Positions 8,202 through 17,386 of a stretch of 32,172 nt of DNA are shown one piece after another. The position numbers and the translations under genes were made by a program. The notes below the pieces were generated by a model. That model made no database searches. It was not told where the DNA came from and saw only the letters and a list, made by a program, of their open reading frames with translations. Positions within the stretch are counted from its first letter, which is position 1. Each line of letters begins with the position of its first letter. The stretch is from Tranquillimonas alkanivorans (GTDB lineage Bacteria; Pseudomonadota; Alphaproteobacteria; Rhodobacterales; Rhodobacteraceae): positions 1 to 32,172 of the forward strand of contig NZ_FOXA01000031.1 in NCBI RefSeq assembly GCF_900115595.1, given 5' to 3'.

Positions 8202-10951
8202 CAGGAGGCTCCGGGGAGAAGGACAAAAAGGCCGATGACGTCCGGTGGCAGAACCGGCTCAACGCTGACGCGGGAGATGCCCTTGGCGGCCGCGCGGACT
8301 CGAGCGTGATCCTCGATGAGCTCGTCGGCCCTCGCGCGGACATGATCTGAGATCGCCCCATCGAGATGAGCTTCGAGTCGCACACGCGCCTTGTCGGTCT
8401 GTCGATCGCGCGCGACTGGTGCGAGATCGCCGCTTGCGGTGGCGAGCAACATGTCGCGGACGGGTGCGCCGGATGTCGCGGTGCCGTCAGGTCCGACGGC
8501 CACCAGACTGGCCTCTTCTGCGAGCAGCAGGCGTTCCTGTCGGCCGTGCACGGTGATCTTGAATCGTAGGCGCATCAGGACGACGTCCATGCGCTCCGCG
8601 ACCGCGGGTGTGGGCCAGGCGCCTACACGGCCGACATCGAGACCGGGCAGGGCGTCCGGCTCCAGGGCGGTTTCGAGAAGAGCCTCCGATAGGGTCGCGA
8701 CAAGCGGATGGGCGCGGCCTGCGAGGGTCGTGCCCGAAGGCGCCGGTTCGGCTTCTGCAAGACGGACGGTCCCTTTCAGGCCGCGGTCAGACAGCCTCTC
8801 GCGCAGGACATGCGGCAATCCGTCGAGAGGTGCATGTACGACGCCCTTCTTCCGATCCGTCGGGGTGTCGAAGCGCTTCATCGCGGCGCCGATGAAGTCC
8901 CGTGCTGCGGCCGGGCTTCCGATGATGTCGCGGGTTTTTTCCCATTCGGGCGCGACGTGATGGGGCTTCAGCGCATTCTGAGCGAAGCGGGAGCGCGAGC
9001 GCTTCTCGTTTTCCTCGGCATCGCGCCACATGGCCTCCAGTTCGCGAGTGCCCTCGGAGAGAGCGTCGAAAAAGTCAAATTGGCGTTCGCTGCGGCGTCG
9101 CAACATCATTGACGCCATGAGCGCATCCGTAACCGGCCCACGTTCATCCGGGAGAGGGACGGTGACCCCAGTGGCCTTCTGGATGGCCTCCGCCTTGCGC
9201 AGGATGACGTCCAAGACGGCGCCGTCGATCGCGCTGTCAGGCGAGAACATCAGCACAGAGCGCACGGTATCGGCAGGTTGCCCAAAGCGGTTGACGCGAC
9301 CCTCCCGCTGCTGGTGCCGGGTCGGGTTCCAGGAAAGGTCGTAATGGACGACCGTGTCGAAGAGGAGCTGCAGGTTGATCCCCTCTGACAGACAGTCCGT
9401 GGCCACGAGAATTCGAGGCGTCTCATCCGCCATGCTGGCGACGCGATCGCGACGCTCTTCCGGAGTGAGCAGGCCTGTGACCGTCTCGACGCACGCCTTC
9501 GGGAACTTCTTCTTCAAGGCGCGCCCGACCTCGGTCGCCGTGGCGATATATCGGCAGAAGACCACCGGTTGCCCGCCGTCCTCGACGATTGGCTTCATGA
9601 CCTTGATCAGGCGGTCGAGCTTGGGATCGGGCGCCGTCGTCAGCGCCTCCGCTTGCGCAATCAGGTCCGCAAGGGCCGCATCGCCGATCTCCATGGGCGT
9701 CGGCTCCACATCGACCGCATCCTCTTCGTCACCGTCATCGTCGTAGAGCTGGGGCTCCATCCGCTCCTCCTCGAGGCCCGCACGGTTTCTAAGAGCAGAC
9801 AGGGCAGCCGCAGGGGAAGAGCCGACGCACCGCATCAGGGCCAGTGTGCCCCAGAACGCAAGACGACGCTCTCGTTGCCCCGTGCCGGCGGTCTCGACGA
9901 CGCCGAAACAATAGTCGAGGACGGCCTCGTGGAAGTCGCGATGTGCGGGTGTCAGCCTGTACGGCTCTTCCTTGCTCAGGTGCGTGGGGAAGGCCGATGC
10001 CTCCTGCCACTCCTCATCGGTCAGATCGCGTCGGCGACGTTGCACGAAGTGGCGGGCAAGCCTCTGGCGGTACCGATCGTCATCGAAGTCCATGGACGCA
10101 AAGTCGGCGTGGATGAGCGACAACAGGCGTCCGAATGCGTCCTCGTCCCCCGAATGCGGCGTCGCGGTCAACATCACGATCGCCCGCTCCTCGTCGCGTG
10201 CCAGACCCTTCAGGAGAGCAAAGCGCTGCTGCTTGCCTTTGTGGGTCCCGACGCAGGCATGCGCCTCGTCGACGATGACGAAGCCCGGACAGGCCTTCGC
10301 GAAAGCATCACGTCGCTTCTCCGATTTGATGTAGTCGAGGCTCACGACTGTCTGCCGGTACGCGTCGAACAACGACTGGGAGATGGGAAGCCCGCGTTCC
10401 AACCGTGCCGCTGAGGCGGAGGTCACGGCTGTTGCGTCGATGCCGAACCTGTCCTTCAGTTCTCGAATCCATTGCTCGACGAGGTGAGGCGGGCAGAGCA
10501 CCGAGAAGGCGTCGGTTTCGCCCCGGTCCATGAATTCCCGAAGGATCAGACCCGCCTCGATGGTCTTTCCGATGCCCACGTCATCCGCGATGAGGATACG
10601 CGGCACCTCCTGGCGGAGTGCCATGAGAAGAGGCACCAACTGGTAGCTGCGCGGCTCAAAGTTCAACTGCGCAGCAGACCGAAAGGGACCTGCGCCCCGG
10701 CGCAGGGAAAGTCGCAGGGCTTCTGCCAGGAGAGCGGCCGTTGCTTGCACGGCAGGCGTTGCGTCGGCCGGGAGTTCGAAACGCGCCGATTGGGGCGGTT
10801 CAAGCTCCAGATCGGGAAAAAGGAGGGTGGCATCTTCCTCTGCACCCGAGAGCGGGCGCAGATGGAGCCATTCGTCGCGGGGGCTCGGGAGAGCCACCCA
10901 TTCACGTCCACGCGCGCGAACGAGATCCCCCGGCGCAAACTGGGTGGTCAT
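8201..10951 (-). CDS. SNF2-family helicase, DISARM DrmD-like
   Basis: A 916-residue superfamily 2 ATPase of the SNF2 type. Motif I is DDVGIGKT (123-130), motif II DEAH (228-231), motif III MLTATPHSG (260-268), motif V ATDCLSEGINLQ (517-528) and motif VI QREGRVNRFGQ (548-558). The RapA-like ordering and the roughly 350-residue C-terminal extension are typical of DrmD, the SNF2 protein that accompanies the class 1 methylase in DISARM. A very acidic insertion (about 395-420, including YDDDGDEEDAVDVE) separates the two RecA lobes. The ATG at 10951 overlaps the preceding stop by ATGA and the stop overlaps the methylase start, so its product is made in step with the others. Probably it translocates on double-stranded DNA to help discriminate or process unmodified phage DNA; this is inferred from the family. 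Confidence 0.9.
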   Translation of the reverse strand: MTTQFAPGDLVRARGREWVALPSPRDEWLHLRPLSGAEEDATLLFPDLELEPPQSARFELPADATPAVQATAALLAEALRLSLRRGAGPFRSAAQLNFEPRSYQLVPLLMALRQEVPRILIADDVGIGKTIEAGLILREFMDRGETDAFSVLCPPHLVEQWIRELKDRFGIDATAVTSASAARLERGLPISQSLFDAYRQTVVSLDYIKSEKRRDAFAKACPGFVIVDEAHACVGTHKGKQQRFALLKGLARDEERAIVMLTATPHSGDEDAFGRLLSLIHADFASMDFDDDRYRQRLARHFVQRRRRDLTDEEWQEASAFPTHLSKEEPYRLTPAHRDFHEAVLDYCFGVVETAGTGQRERRLAFWGTLALMRCVGSSPAAALSALRNRAGLEEERMEPQLYDDDGDEEDAVDVEPTPMEIGDAALADLIAQAEALTTAPDPKLDRLIKVMKPIVEDGGQPVVFCRYIATATEVGRALKKKFPKACVETVTGLLTPEERRDRVASMADETPRILVATDCLSEGINLQLLFDTVVHYDLSWNPTRHQQREGRVNRFGQPADTVRSVLMFSPDSAIDGAVLDVILRKAEAIQKATGVTVPLPDERGPVTDALMASMMLRRRSERQFDFFDALSEGTRELEAMWRDAEENEKRSRSRFAQNALKPHHVAPEWEKTRDIIGSPAAARDFIGAAMKRFDTPTDRKKGVVHAPLDGLPHVLRERLSDRGLKGTVRLAEAEPAPSGTTLAGRAHPLVATLSEALLETALEPDALPGLDVGRVGAWPTPAVAERMDVVLMRLRFKITVHGRQERLLLAEEASLVAVGPDGTATSGAPVRDMLLATASGDLAPVARDRQTDKARVRLEAHLDGAISDHVRARADELIEDHARVRAAAKGISRVSVEPVLPPDVIGLFVLLPGAS

Positions 10952-11874
10952 GATGCATCTTCCTTCTTAAAAGCCTCAGCCTGCTGCCATTCGTGATAGT
11001 TCATTCTCGAACCGACCACCTTCCATTCCAGGCGGCCATTCGCGTTTCGGTCGAGGACGATCGCAGCCGCCGCGGAAGGACTCGTGAACGACCACGGCTT
11101 GGAGAAGGTGAGTTTTTCAGGACCTGCGGCCACGAGAACCCCGTCACCCAGGAGTTTCTCTTTCAACCCGCCGTAACTTTGCTGAACGAAGCCTGTGCCT
11201 GTCAGAGCTTCGGAACCTTCAAGGACGACGAATTCTCCTTCTTCTTCGACGGCTGTGGCCTGAACGCCGCTTCGATGTCGGATTTCGAACTTCACGTCCT
11301 GCGCCGTCCGTTCGGCCGCGGGTCGTGCCGCCTCCGAGGCCGCGCGCGGTTGCGGCTTGAGCATATCGAGCCCGATCACCGGCAGGATGATCTGAAGGTT
11401 CGCCAGGAATTGCTCCATGTTGGCGCGGTCCGCCTCGGGTAGGCGGCGCCTGGCCGTTTCGGGCTGCGTCCCATTATCCAGGGTTGCCCGACCTGCCTTC
11501 GCAGTCATCTCGATCAGCCGTGCTTCAAGGTATTCGGCATGTCCTTTGGAGAGGTCGTCGTCGCTGGTGGTGACGGTGATTGCGGTCTCCCAGAAGTCCC
11601 GCTTCAAGGCGCTCTGCTTGATCCGTTCCGCGACGGAATTCCCTGATCCGATATAGACCCTTGTTCCGACACTCTTCTCCGGGTCGGGACCCGCGAGAAC
11701 GTAAACACCAGTGCGATCGACTTCTTCGCGGATGGTCAACTCGCCGAAAGCTGCATCGCCGCTCACGAACAGTACGCCGGTCCAGCCATGGATCGACGCC
11801 TTGCGCAGTCCCGTCGGCTTGCCGTCGACGAGGAACAGTTGGATCGTTCGCCCGAAGCTTTCACCCGATATCAT
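10948..11874 (-). CDS. GIY-YIG nuclease with C-terminal DUF4357
   Basis: A 308-residue protein. The nuclease core has GVYVL (56-60) and VYIG (73-76), matching the GIY and YIG strands, with R84 and with E118 in YLEARL as the likely metal-binding Glu. After a linker of about 80 residues, the last 85 residues are a DUF4357 domain, recognisable from the SPSAAAAIVLDRNANGRLEWK stretch near positions 270-292. This pairing is known for GIY-YIG proteins annotated beside restriction-modification genes. It sits between the large helicase and the SNF2 gene with 4-nt ATGA overlaps on both sides, so it is a core part of the operon. In ordinary DISARM the nuclease is a phospholipase-D protein, DrmC, which is absent here; this gene may take its place. 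Nuclease activity is predicted, not shown. Confidence 0.86.
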   Translation of the reverse strand: MISGESFGRTIQLFLVDGKPTGLRKASIHGWTGVLFVSGDAAFGELTIREEVDRTGVYVLAGPDPEKSVGTRVYIGSGNSVAERIKQSALKRDFWETAITVTTSDDDLSKGHAEYLEARLIEMTAKAGRATLDNGTQPETARRRLPEADRANMEQFLANLQIILPVIGLDMLKPQPRAASEAARPAAERTAQDVKFEIRHRSGVQATAVEEEGEFVVLEGSEALTGTGFVQQSYGGLKEKLLGDGVLVAAGPEKLTFSKPWSFTSPSAAAAIVLDRNANGRLEWKVVGSRMNYHEWQQAEAFKKEDAS

Positions 11875-14800
11875 ACTGCCTCTCGGATTAGCGAAGCGAG
11901 GAGCTCGGGCACGCCTTCAGCAGGTGAGGCGGGCAACGCATGCACATCCCACCCCTTGGCATCCGCGAGATCTACGGCGTCGCCGGGGATGGGGCCCGCG
12001 GTGGCCGCAACCCGGCTCCTGGGCCAGACGTAAGGAAGCACGACGTCCTTGATATTGAGCTCCTCGCCATCGGGGCGCGGCAGGCCTGCCGCCTCGAAGG
12101 CGGCGATCCAAGGATCGCTGGAGGAGTGGGCAGTTACTACCTCGGCCTTCGCCACCGCTATTGAAAGCAGGAGATCCAGGGCCGCCTCGTCGCGCCGGTC
12201 AATGACCTCGTGATCTGGTTGATTGAAGTAGGAGAGAAGGCACCTGTAACAGCCGGCGACGCAGGGGGCTTCTTTGTCGGAGAGCGCCGCGCGATCCTTC
12301 GAAGCAAGCGCGTCTTCGACACCCGAATAATGCATCAAATTAAGCGCGGCATCCACGACCCTGCGAAGTAGCGAAGTCTCGCGCATAAGCCGTCCCAGCA
12401 CACCGGCGCCGCCTTCGGTCGCCTCGTACAGAAGGATGGTTCTGCGTTCGGTCCGCTCCGGAAGCGGCTCGCCCATAATCTCGCCTTCTTCAAGCTGGAA
12501 CACGATCTCGATTCCGCGCATGAGGGCGTGCTGCACGGTAGCGAGCGCGTCCTGCGACCACCTTTCCGGGTCGGAGAACCGGATGAGGAGAGAGTTCTTT
12601 CTGTCGTGTACGATCGGAACGATCCGCTCGGGATAAGTCGCGTCCGGATCCGTGCGGTCCTCCTCCGCAACCTCGTCCTGAAGACGTGCCCAGCGTCCGG
12701 TCGACGGGTCGATCGGGAAGCCAACAATCTGCGGGTCCGACCGGCGCTTCAGGCCGAGGTTCAACCTCATGATATCGGCCGAGTTGGCGTATTGAATGGT
12801 CGCAAGGGCGTGACCGTCCAGCGTGAGCTTGCACTCTGTCACGTCCAGCGCACCGTCCCGTTCGGGCCAAGCGAAGACAGTCCGGACCTCAAATCCCTGA
12901 CGGACCCGCTCTTCGTCATTGGCTGTGATCCGCTCGGCCGGAAGCGTCTCCACGTTGTCGATGCGAAGCGTGCGATGGATGGCAACTCCGCCGGCCATGG
13001 GAACATCGCATGCGTGGCACCGCTCGCGTTCGACGGTGTGACCGGCCCCGCAATTTGGGCACATGAAAACCTTCTCGGTTGCGAGCGTGCGGCCGTCGGA
13101 GGAAACCGAGCCCGGCGGCAGCTTGGCCTTGTGGACCCGGTAGGCGCGCCCTTCGTGATAAATCAGGCTGCGTGGACCGAACTCCGAGATAGCCAGGAAT
13201 CGTGCCCGCTGGAGGAAGGCCGCCCGCGCGTCGCTGCCTCCAGCGGGGACGAAGGCGTAGAGCGGCAGGCGCGGGAAATTGTAGCCGGGCAGAAATCCCT
13301 CAGTCGCGAGATAGCGATACGTGTAAAAATCGCTCCCGTTTCGGGCCTTCCCGTTTTCGAGGATCCCGATCTGTTGGCTGGCAGATTGGGCCTGGGCATC
13401 CAAACGCGCCCTGTCTTTCCCCGAAAGCCCCGGCCGACGCAGTTTCGCCTGCGTCTCGGCCAGTTGACGATGTGCCGAACCATGAAGCGTCCGCCAGCGG
13501 TCGAATGCGCGGTCGAATTCCGTTGCTGCACCTCTGGCTGTTCGATCGATCCAGCCGTCCACGTCTTCCAGCCAATCGGGCTTCGGCCCGTCGAAATGAT
13601 CGAGCAGCGCATCGACCACCCGACGCATCGGCGGAACCGCCCTTGCGACGACATCGGCATCTTCAATCGCGGCCCTGATCTCGTTGCGCAGAGGGAGGGT
13701 GTCGCCTTCGAGGTTCAGAACCTCCGGGATGTTGGCCGAAAGCGGCATCCGCGTCTCGGAAAGCCAGACGGCCTGGAGGTGCGCGCGAACCAGATCCTCG
13801 TTGGCCAGATCGAGCGCGGGCGGGCGAACGCTTCCGGCGACCATCTCATGGATCCGGCGGAAGTAGTACTGGTCGTGCGGGCTCTGCGCCGCACAGTATG
13901 TGGTGATTGTCGCGGCCTGGCCAGAACGACCAGCGCGCCCGGCGCGCTGCGCATAGTTGGCCGGTGTCGGCGGCACGTTGCGGAGGTAGACTGCGTTGAG
14001 CGACGAGATGTCGACGCCCAGTTCCATCGTTGGCGAGCAGAACAGAGCGGGAAGGAACGACGTGCCCTCGCCCTCGCGGATCATCTCGGCTCGGCTTTCC
14101 TCGATGAGCTCCTGGTCGTGCTCGCCGAAGCGGAAGCGCCACTCTCGCCACTCTCGCTGAAGCGATGATACCTGGGCTGTATGTTCCCTGGATTCCATTC
14201 CCATGAACGGAGAGCGTCCCTTGAGGAGGTCCTCGGAGACGTCGCGGTAGAGCTTCTGGAAGTAAGAGTTGTGCTTTTCTGCCACGCCCTCGATCGCGGG
14301 TCCCGGCAAGAGGCGTACAACGTTCGGCTGGATCTGCCATCCGTCAAGATCGGAGAGGGTGCGCAAGCCCTGCACGAGGCCGTACTCCTCGAGACGGTCG
14401 AGCAACCAGTGCATGAACGCGAGGTACTCGTCTTCGTTCAAGCGCCGCCCAAGCACACTCTCCTTGTTGATGCCGCGCGCAAGTCCGCTGCGATATCCTC
14501 CTCGCAGGATCAGAGCGTCGTCGCGCTTCGATTGCTCGCGGCGCGGGGGCGACTCCAGCACGAGGGCGGATTGCCCGCGAAGATCCTCCTTTGGGTCGAT
14601 GGCCCAAGGAGCGCACAAGAATCCGCGCGTGCGGCCTTTAAGCGGGTCCAGCTCCTGCGGGTCGAGTGCGGTGGTCGCAACCGCCAGCCCCTCCAGCATC
14701 GTACCCAGCACGGCACGAGCAATTTGCTCCCTCGCCTCAGGCTCGAGCGCGCGCCAGACATCGGGCGCGGAGGCGATCACCTCCTCGTCCTCCAGGAATT

Positions 14801-17069
14801 CGTCAATCGCGACGAAGCCGACCGTCAGGAGGCCGACACCGATGAGGTTGGGGTAGGTAAAGCGCCACCCGCGACGCATGTCCGACCATGCCCGGTGCTC
14901 AAGAACCTTCGCCAGCGTCCGGGAGGCATCGACGACGGTGGCACCCTTTGTCTCGGGGTGAGCCATCCAGTACTTGCGCAGAGCCTTCTTCTCAGGAAGG
15001 TAGCCGAGCGCGCGCTGCACCTTCGTTCCGAACCCATCGTCGGTGAGGCCCTCCTCGCCAGCGTCGAGCACCGCACGCAGGATGGCCCCGCGGAGGAGCG
15101 TCACAAACACGGAGTCGTTGAAGTGGCCCGCCTGCAGAGCTGAATCCTGGCGGTTGTCGCCAAAACCCAATGTCTTGCGCTTTTCTGCGTCCGCAATGCC
15201 GATATCGGCATCGTTCATCAGGCGCAGCATCGCCGTCACGAGAGTTGTCGTGGCCGAACTCCGCCCCTCAGCCGACAGCCCGCCCAGCTTGTTTCGCTCA
15301 CGCGCTTGCGGAGCCGGTTGATCGTGGCATGCGAGGCAAAAACCAAAGCGGCCGGGCAAGAACCAGAAGTCGCGTCCATCTTCTCCGACAAGTCCGTCGG
15401 CTCGGATCTTCATGCGTCGGGGTTGCTGCTTGCGCCGGTTGTTGCGTAGCACCAGGACGCCCCGCCGCTCCTCACGCCATTCCTCCGGATATGTCTCGAT
15501 ATCACCAGAGAACCGGAAATCATCTCCAGGTTCTTCGAACGGTGTCAGGTAGCCCGGTTCTTCTTCGTCCTGCGCCGTCGAGGCGGGCGCATCGTCTATA
15601 TCTCGTGGGATGGCTTCACGTCCGTTGGGGCCTTCCCGCAAGGTGACTACGTGGTACTCTTGGCCACAGCTCCTGCAGAACCGAGTTGGATAGAGACGTG
15701 ACCCGGGATCATTCGGGTCCTCGCGTTGGCCCTCAAGCAAAACGGTGCGCGGTGCCGCTTTCAGAGTGGTAAGTACATCTCCAGCGCCCGACACGAAGCG
15801 GTGCAGCTTGAACGCCATGAACGCGGACCCGCCAATCCCACCGCGATCTTTCTCCGGGAGTGCTGCGAGTGCCAGGAACTGGGCGAGGCGCTCCGCGGCG
15901 ATTTCCCGATCAATTTCGGCGTCTGCAGCCAGCAGGTCGACCGCGTCATCCAGAGGGATCGGGGAGCGACGGCTTCGCGCGCGCGCCTCGTCGAGGCCGA
16001 TGCTCAGCTCCGCCCACACTGCGAGCGGGTGTTTTTTCAGATCGGCGTCGGTGAGCTGATCCGGAATCGGCTCTTGCAGCGTCGCCTTTAGTTGTGCCTT
16101 CGCCCAATCCAGTGACAGCTCGTCATCTGTCGCGCGCCGTAAGCTCTCGGTGATCACCGCATCGGGGGTGATGAAGGCTCCGAATATCCGCGATGCCACG
16201 CCGGCGACCACTTCGGTGGGCCTGTCCGCCACATCTTCGGTGGCCATGGTGGCCGACGTGCCGATGCAGACCGGCTCTTCGCCGGGAAGGCGGCATCTGT
16301 CGCGAAGCCGGCGCACCAGCACCGAAACGTCGGCGCCCTGTCTTCCACGGTAGGTGTGGAGTTCGTCGAGCACGATGAACTCGAGGCCCTTACAGTTTTC
16401 GATGACGCGAGCGTCAGTTTCATCCTGCCGGGTGAGAAGCAGCTCGAGCATCATGTAGTTAGTTAGCAGGATGTCTGGCGGGTTAGCGGCGACCTTGCGG
16501 CGCTCGGCATCGCCCTCCTGGCCGGTGTATCGCGCCACGGTCGGCTTCATGCCTTCGGGTAGATCGGACTGGCCGACGAATTTCTCGATCTCGCTGATCT
16601 GAGAGTTTGCGAGGGCGTTCATCGGGTACACGATGATCGCGCGCGTGCGGGAGGCTTCGCCGGCCTTCCGCGCGCGCAGAACTCGATCGACGATGGGAAC
16701 AAAGAAACATAGGGATTTGCCAGATCCCGTTCCGGTTGTGACCACAAAGCTCTGTCCGAGGAGAGCCTTGGTGATCGCCTCCGCCTGGTGACTGTGAAAA
16801 CGGATTGGAGCAAGCGCACCATCGCGCGTCTCCACGCGGAAAACGTCGGCCGTCTCAGGTGCAAGTGCCCCGTCGTCAGCGAACTCCTGCGCCGTCTTAG
16901 CCTGCTTATAGGCGGGGTTCAGCGCCAGGAACGGCGAAGGCCAGAACTTCTTCTTCTCGTAGTGAGCGTCGATCCGAGCGGCCAAATCCTCGGCGCGAAT
17001 TGACGTGAAGGATCGAGAAAAGCTCGCGTACTCGTCGATCACCGCCTGGTCGAATTGGAAAGCCTTCAT
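11871..17069 (-). CDS. DEAD/DEAH helicase with DUF1998, YprA/MrfA type, DrmA-DrmB-like fusion
   Basis: A 1,732-residue helicase. Lobe 1 has TGTGSGKS (112-119), DELH (235-238) and GTSATM (270-275). A long insert follows with CRSC (465-468) and CLAC (578-581), likely zinc ligands, then GDNRQDSALQAGHFND (637-652), which is characteristic of the DUF1998-linked helicases. Lobe 2 has SPTMELGVDISSL (1012-1024) and QRAGRAGRSGQ (1041-1051). CPNC (1336-1339) and CHAC (1350-1353) form another zinc knuckle. The DUF1998 (MrfA zinc-binding) region ends with LLYEATEGGAGVL (1545-1557) and CVAGCYRCLLSYFNQ (1602-1616). In DISARM these functions are split between DrmA and DrmB; here one chain carries both. I chose ATG at 17069 because GGGAAGGA lies just upstream; the open frame extends 147 nt further. 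It is the first gene of the seven-gene array. DNA unwinding or translocation is the expected activity. Confidence 0.9.
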   Translation of the reverse strand: MKAFQFDQAVIDEYASFSRSFTSIRAEDLAARIDAHYEKKKFWPSPFLALNPAYKQAKTAQEFADDGALAPETADVFRVETRDGALAPIRFHSHQAEAITKALLGQSFVVTTGTGSGKSLCFFVPIVDRVLRARKAGEASRTRAIIVYPMNALANSQISEIEKFVGQSDLPEGMKPTVARYTGQEGDAERRKVAANPPDILLTNYMMLELLLTRQDETDARVIENCKGLEFIVLDELHTYRGRQGADVSVLVRRLRDRCRLPGEEPVCIGTSATMATEDVADRPTEVVAGVASRIFGAFITPDAVITESLRRATDDELSLDWAKAQLKATLQEPIPDQLTDADLKKHPLAVWAELSIGLDEARARSRRSPIPLDDAVDLLAADAEIDREIAAERLAQFLALAALPEKDRGGIGGSAFMAFKLHRFVSGAGDVLTTLKAAPRTVLLEGQREDPNDPGSRLYPTRFCRSCGQEYHVVTLREGPNGREAIPRDIDDAPASTAQDEEEPGYLTPFEEPGDDFRFSGDIETYPEEWREERRGVLVLRNNRRKQQPRRMKIRADGLVGEDGRDFWFLPGRFGFCLACHDQPAPQARERNKLGGLSAEGRSSATTTLVTAMLRLMNDADIGIADAEKRKTLGFGDNRQDSALQAGHFNDSVFVTLLRGAILRAVLDAGEEGLTDDGFGTKVQRALGYLPEKKALRKYWMAHPETKGATVVDASRTLAKVLEHRAWSDMRRGWRFTYPNLIGVGLLTVGFVAIDEFLEDEEVIASAPDVWRALEPEAREQIARAVLGTMLEGLAVATTALDPQELDPLKGRTRGFLCAPWAIDPKEDLRGQSALVLESPPRREQSKRDDALILRGGYRSGLARGINKESVLGRRLNEDEYLAFMHWLLDRLEEYGLVQGLRTLSDLDGWQIQPNVVRLLPGPAIEGVAEKHNSYFQKLYRDVSEDLLKGRSPFMGMESREHTAQVSSLQREWREWRFRFGEHDQELIEESRAEMIREGEGTSFLPALFCSPTMELGVDISSLNAVYLRNVPPTPANYAQRAGRAGRSGQAATITTYCAAQSPHDQYYFRRIHEMVAGSVRPPALDLANEDLVRAHLQAVWLSETRMPLSANIPEVLNLEGDTLPLRNEIRAAIEDADVVARAVPPMRRVVDALLDHFDGPKPDWLEDVDGWIDRTARGAATEFDRAFDRWRTLHGSAHRQLAETQAKLRRPGLSGKDRARLDAQAQSASQQIGILENGKARNGSDFYTYRYLATEGFLPGYNFPRLPLYAFVPAGGSDARAAFLQRARFLAISEFGPRSLIYHEGRAYRVHKAKLPPGSVSSDGRTLATEKVFMCPNCGAGHTVERERCHACDVPMAGGVAIHRTLRIDNVETLPAERITANDEERVRQGFEVRTVFAWPERDGALDVTECKLTLDGHALATIQYANSADIMRLNLGLKRRSDPQIVGFPIDPSTGRWARLQDEVAEEDRTDPDATYPERIVPIVHDRKNSLLIRFSDPERWSQDALATVQHALMRGIEIVFQLEEGEIMGEPLPERTERRTILLYEATEGGAGVLGRLMRETSLLRRVVDAALNLMHYSGVEDALASKDRAALSDKEAPCVAGCYRCLLSYFNQPDHEVIDRRDEAALDLLLSIAVAKAEVVTAHSSSDPWIAAFEAAGLPRPDGEELNIKDVVLPYVWPRSRVAATAGPIPGDAVDLADAKGWDVHALPASPAEGVPELLASLIREAV

Positions 17070-17382
17070 GTCCTTCCCTCTTGTGTGGCGGCTGCTCCTG
17101 ACGCCCCGCCGCCCTCGCGCGAAGCTTGCGAAGAACAGACGAAATTTCAACCCAAACAGGTGGCGAGTTGAAAATGGTGCATCAGATTTGTCATCTTTGG
17201 CCGGAGGGCAGGGCAATCAGAACCGGCTGCGAAAAAAGGCGCCGGAGCACCGACATGTTGTCGCGGCGAAGATCAAGTCGACGTAGGCGTGCGATGTTAG
17301 CACGCGAGCGAAAGCTGCGGATCGTCGTCCTGGCCCTCGTGATATGGCCTGTCGAGCCTGTTCGCTAACTCCAGCGGTGGAG
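17070..17382. promoter_or_regulatory. leader and probable promoter region of the DISARM-like operon
   Basis: A 313-nt gene-free stretch upstream of the large helicase. It carries its strong Shine-Dalgarno sequence (GGGAAGGA on the minus strand, within 17070-17080), an inverted repeat with seven-base arms TTTCAAC and GTTGAAA at 17145-17173, and a hairpin at its far end. I could not assign convincing -35 and -10 boxes. Small open frames here (for example 17217-17426 minus) have no protein-like features. Confidence 0.4.
17145..17173. promoter_or_regulatory. inverted repeat TTTCAAC-N15-GTTGAAA
   Basis: Perfect seven-base arms (17145-17151 and 17167-17173) separated by 15 bases, about 75-105 nt upstream of the helicase start. 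The spacing resembles a two-half-site operator, one and a half to two helical turns apart centre to centre. No regulator gene in the window can be linked to it. Confidence 0.3.
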
Positions 17383-17386
17383 TTAG
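17365..17386 (-). terminator. hairpin at the end of the 99-residue gene
   Basis: Perfect nine-base arms CTAACTCCA and TGGAGTTAG with a four-base loop, overlapping the TAA stop of the 17383-17682 gene. There is no T-run after it on the minus strand, so it is at best a weak or factor-dependent terminator, an mRNA-end stabiliser, or an attenuator between the small gene and the large operon. Confidence 0.4.

Noticed and set aside
12528-14168. 546-residue plus-strand open frame
   Set aside because: Antisense to the large helicase, whose frame holds all helicase motifs.
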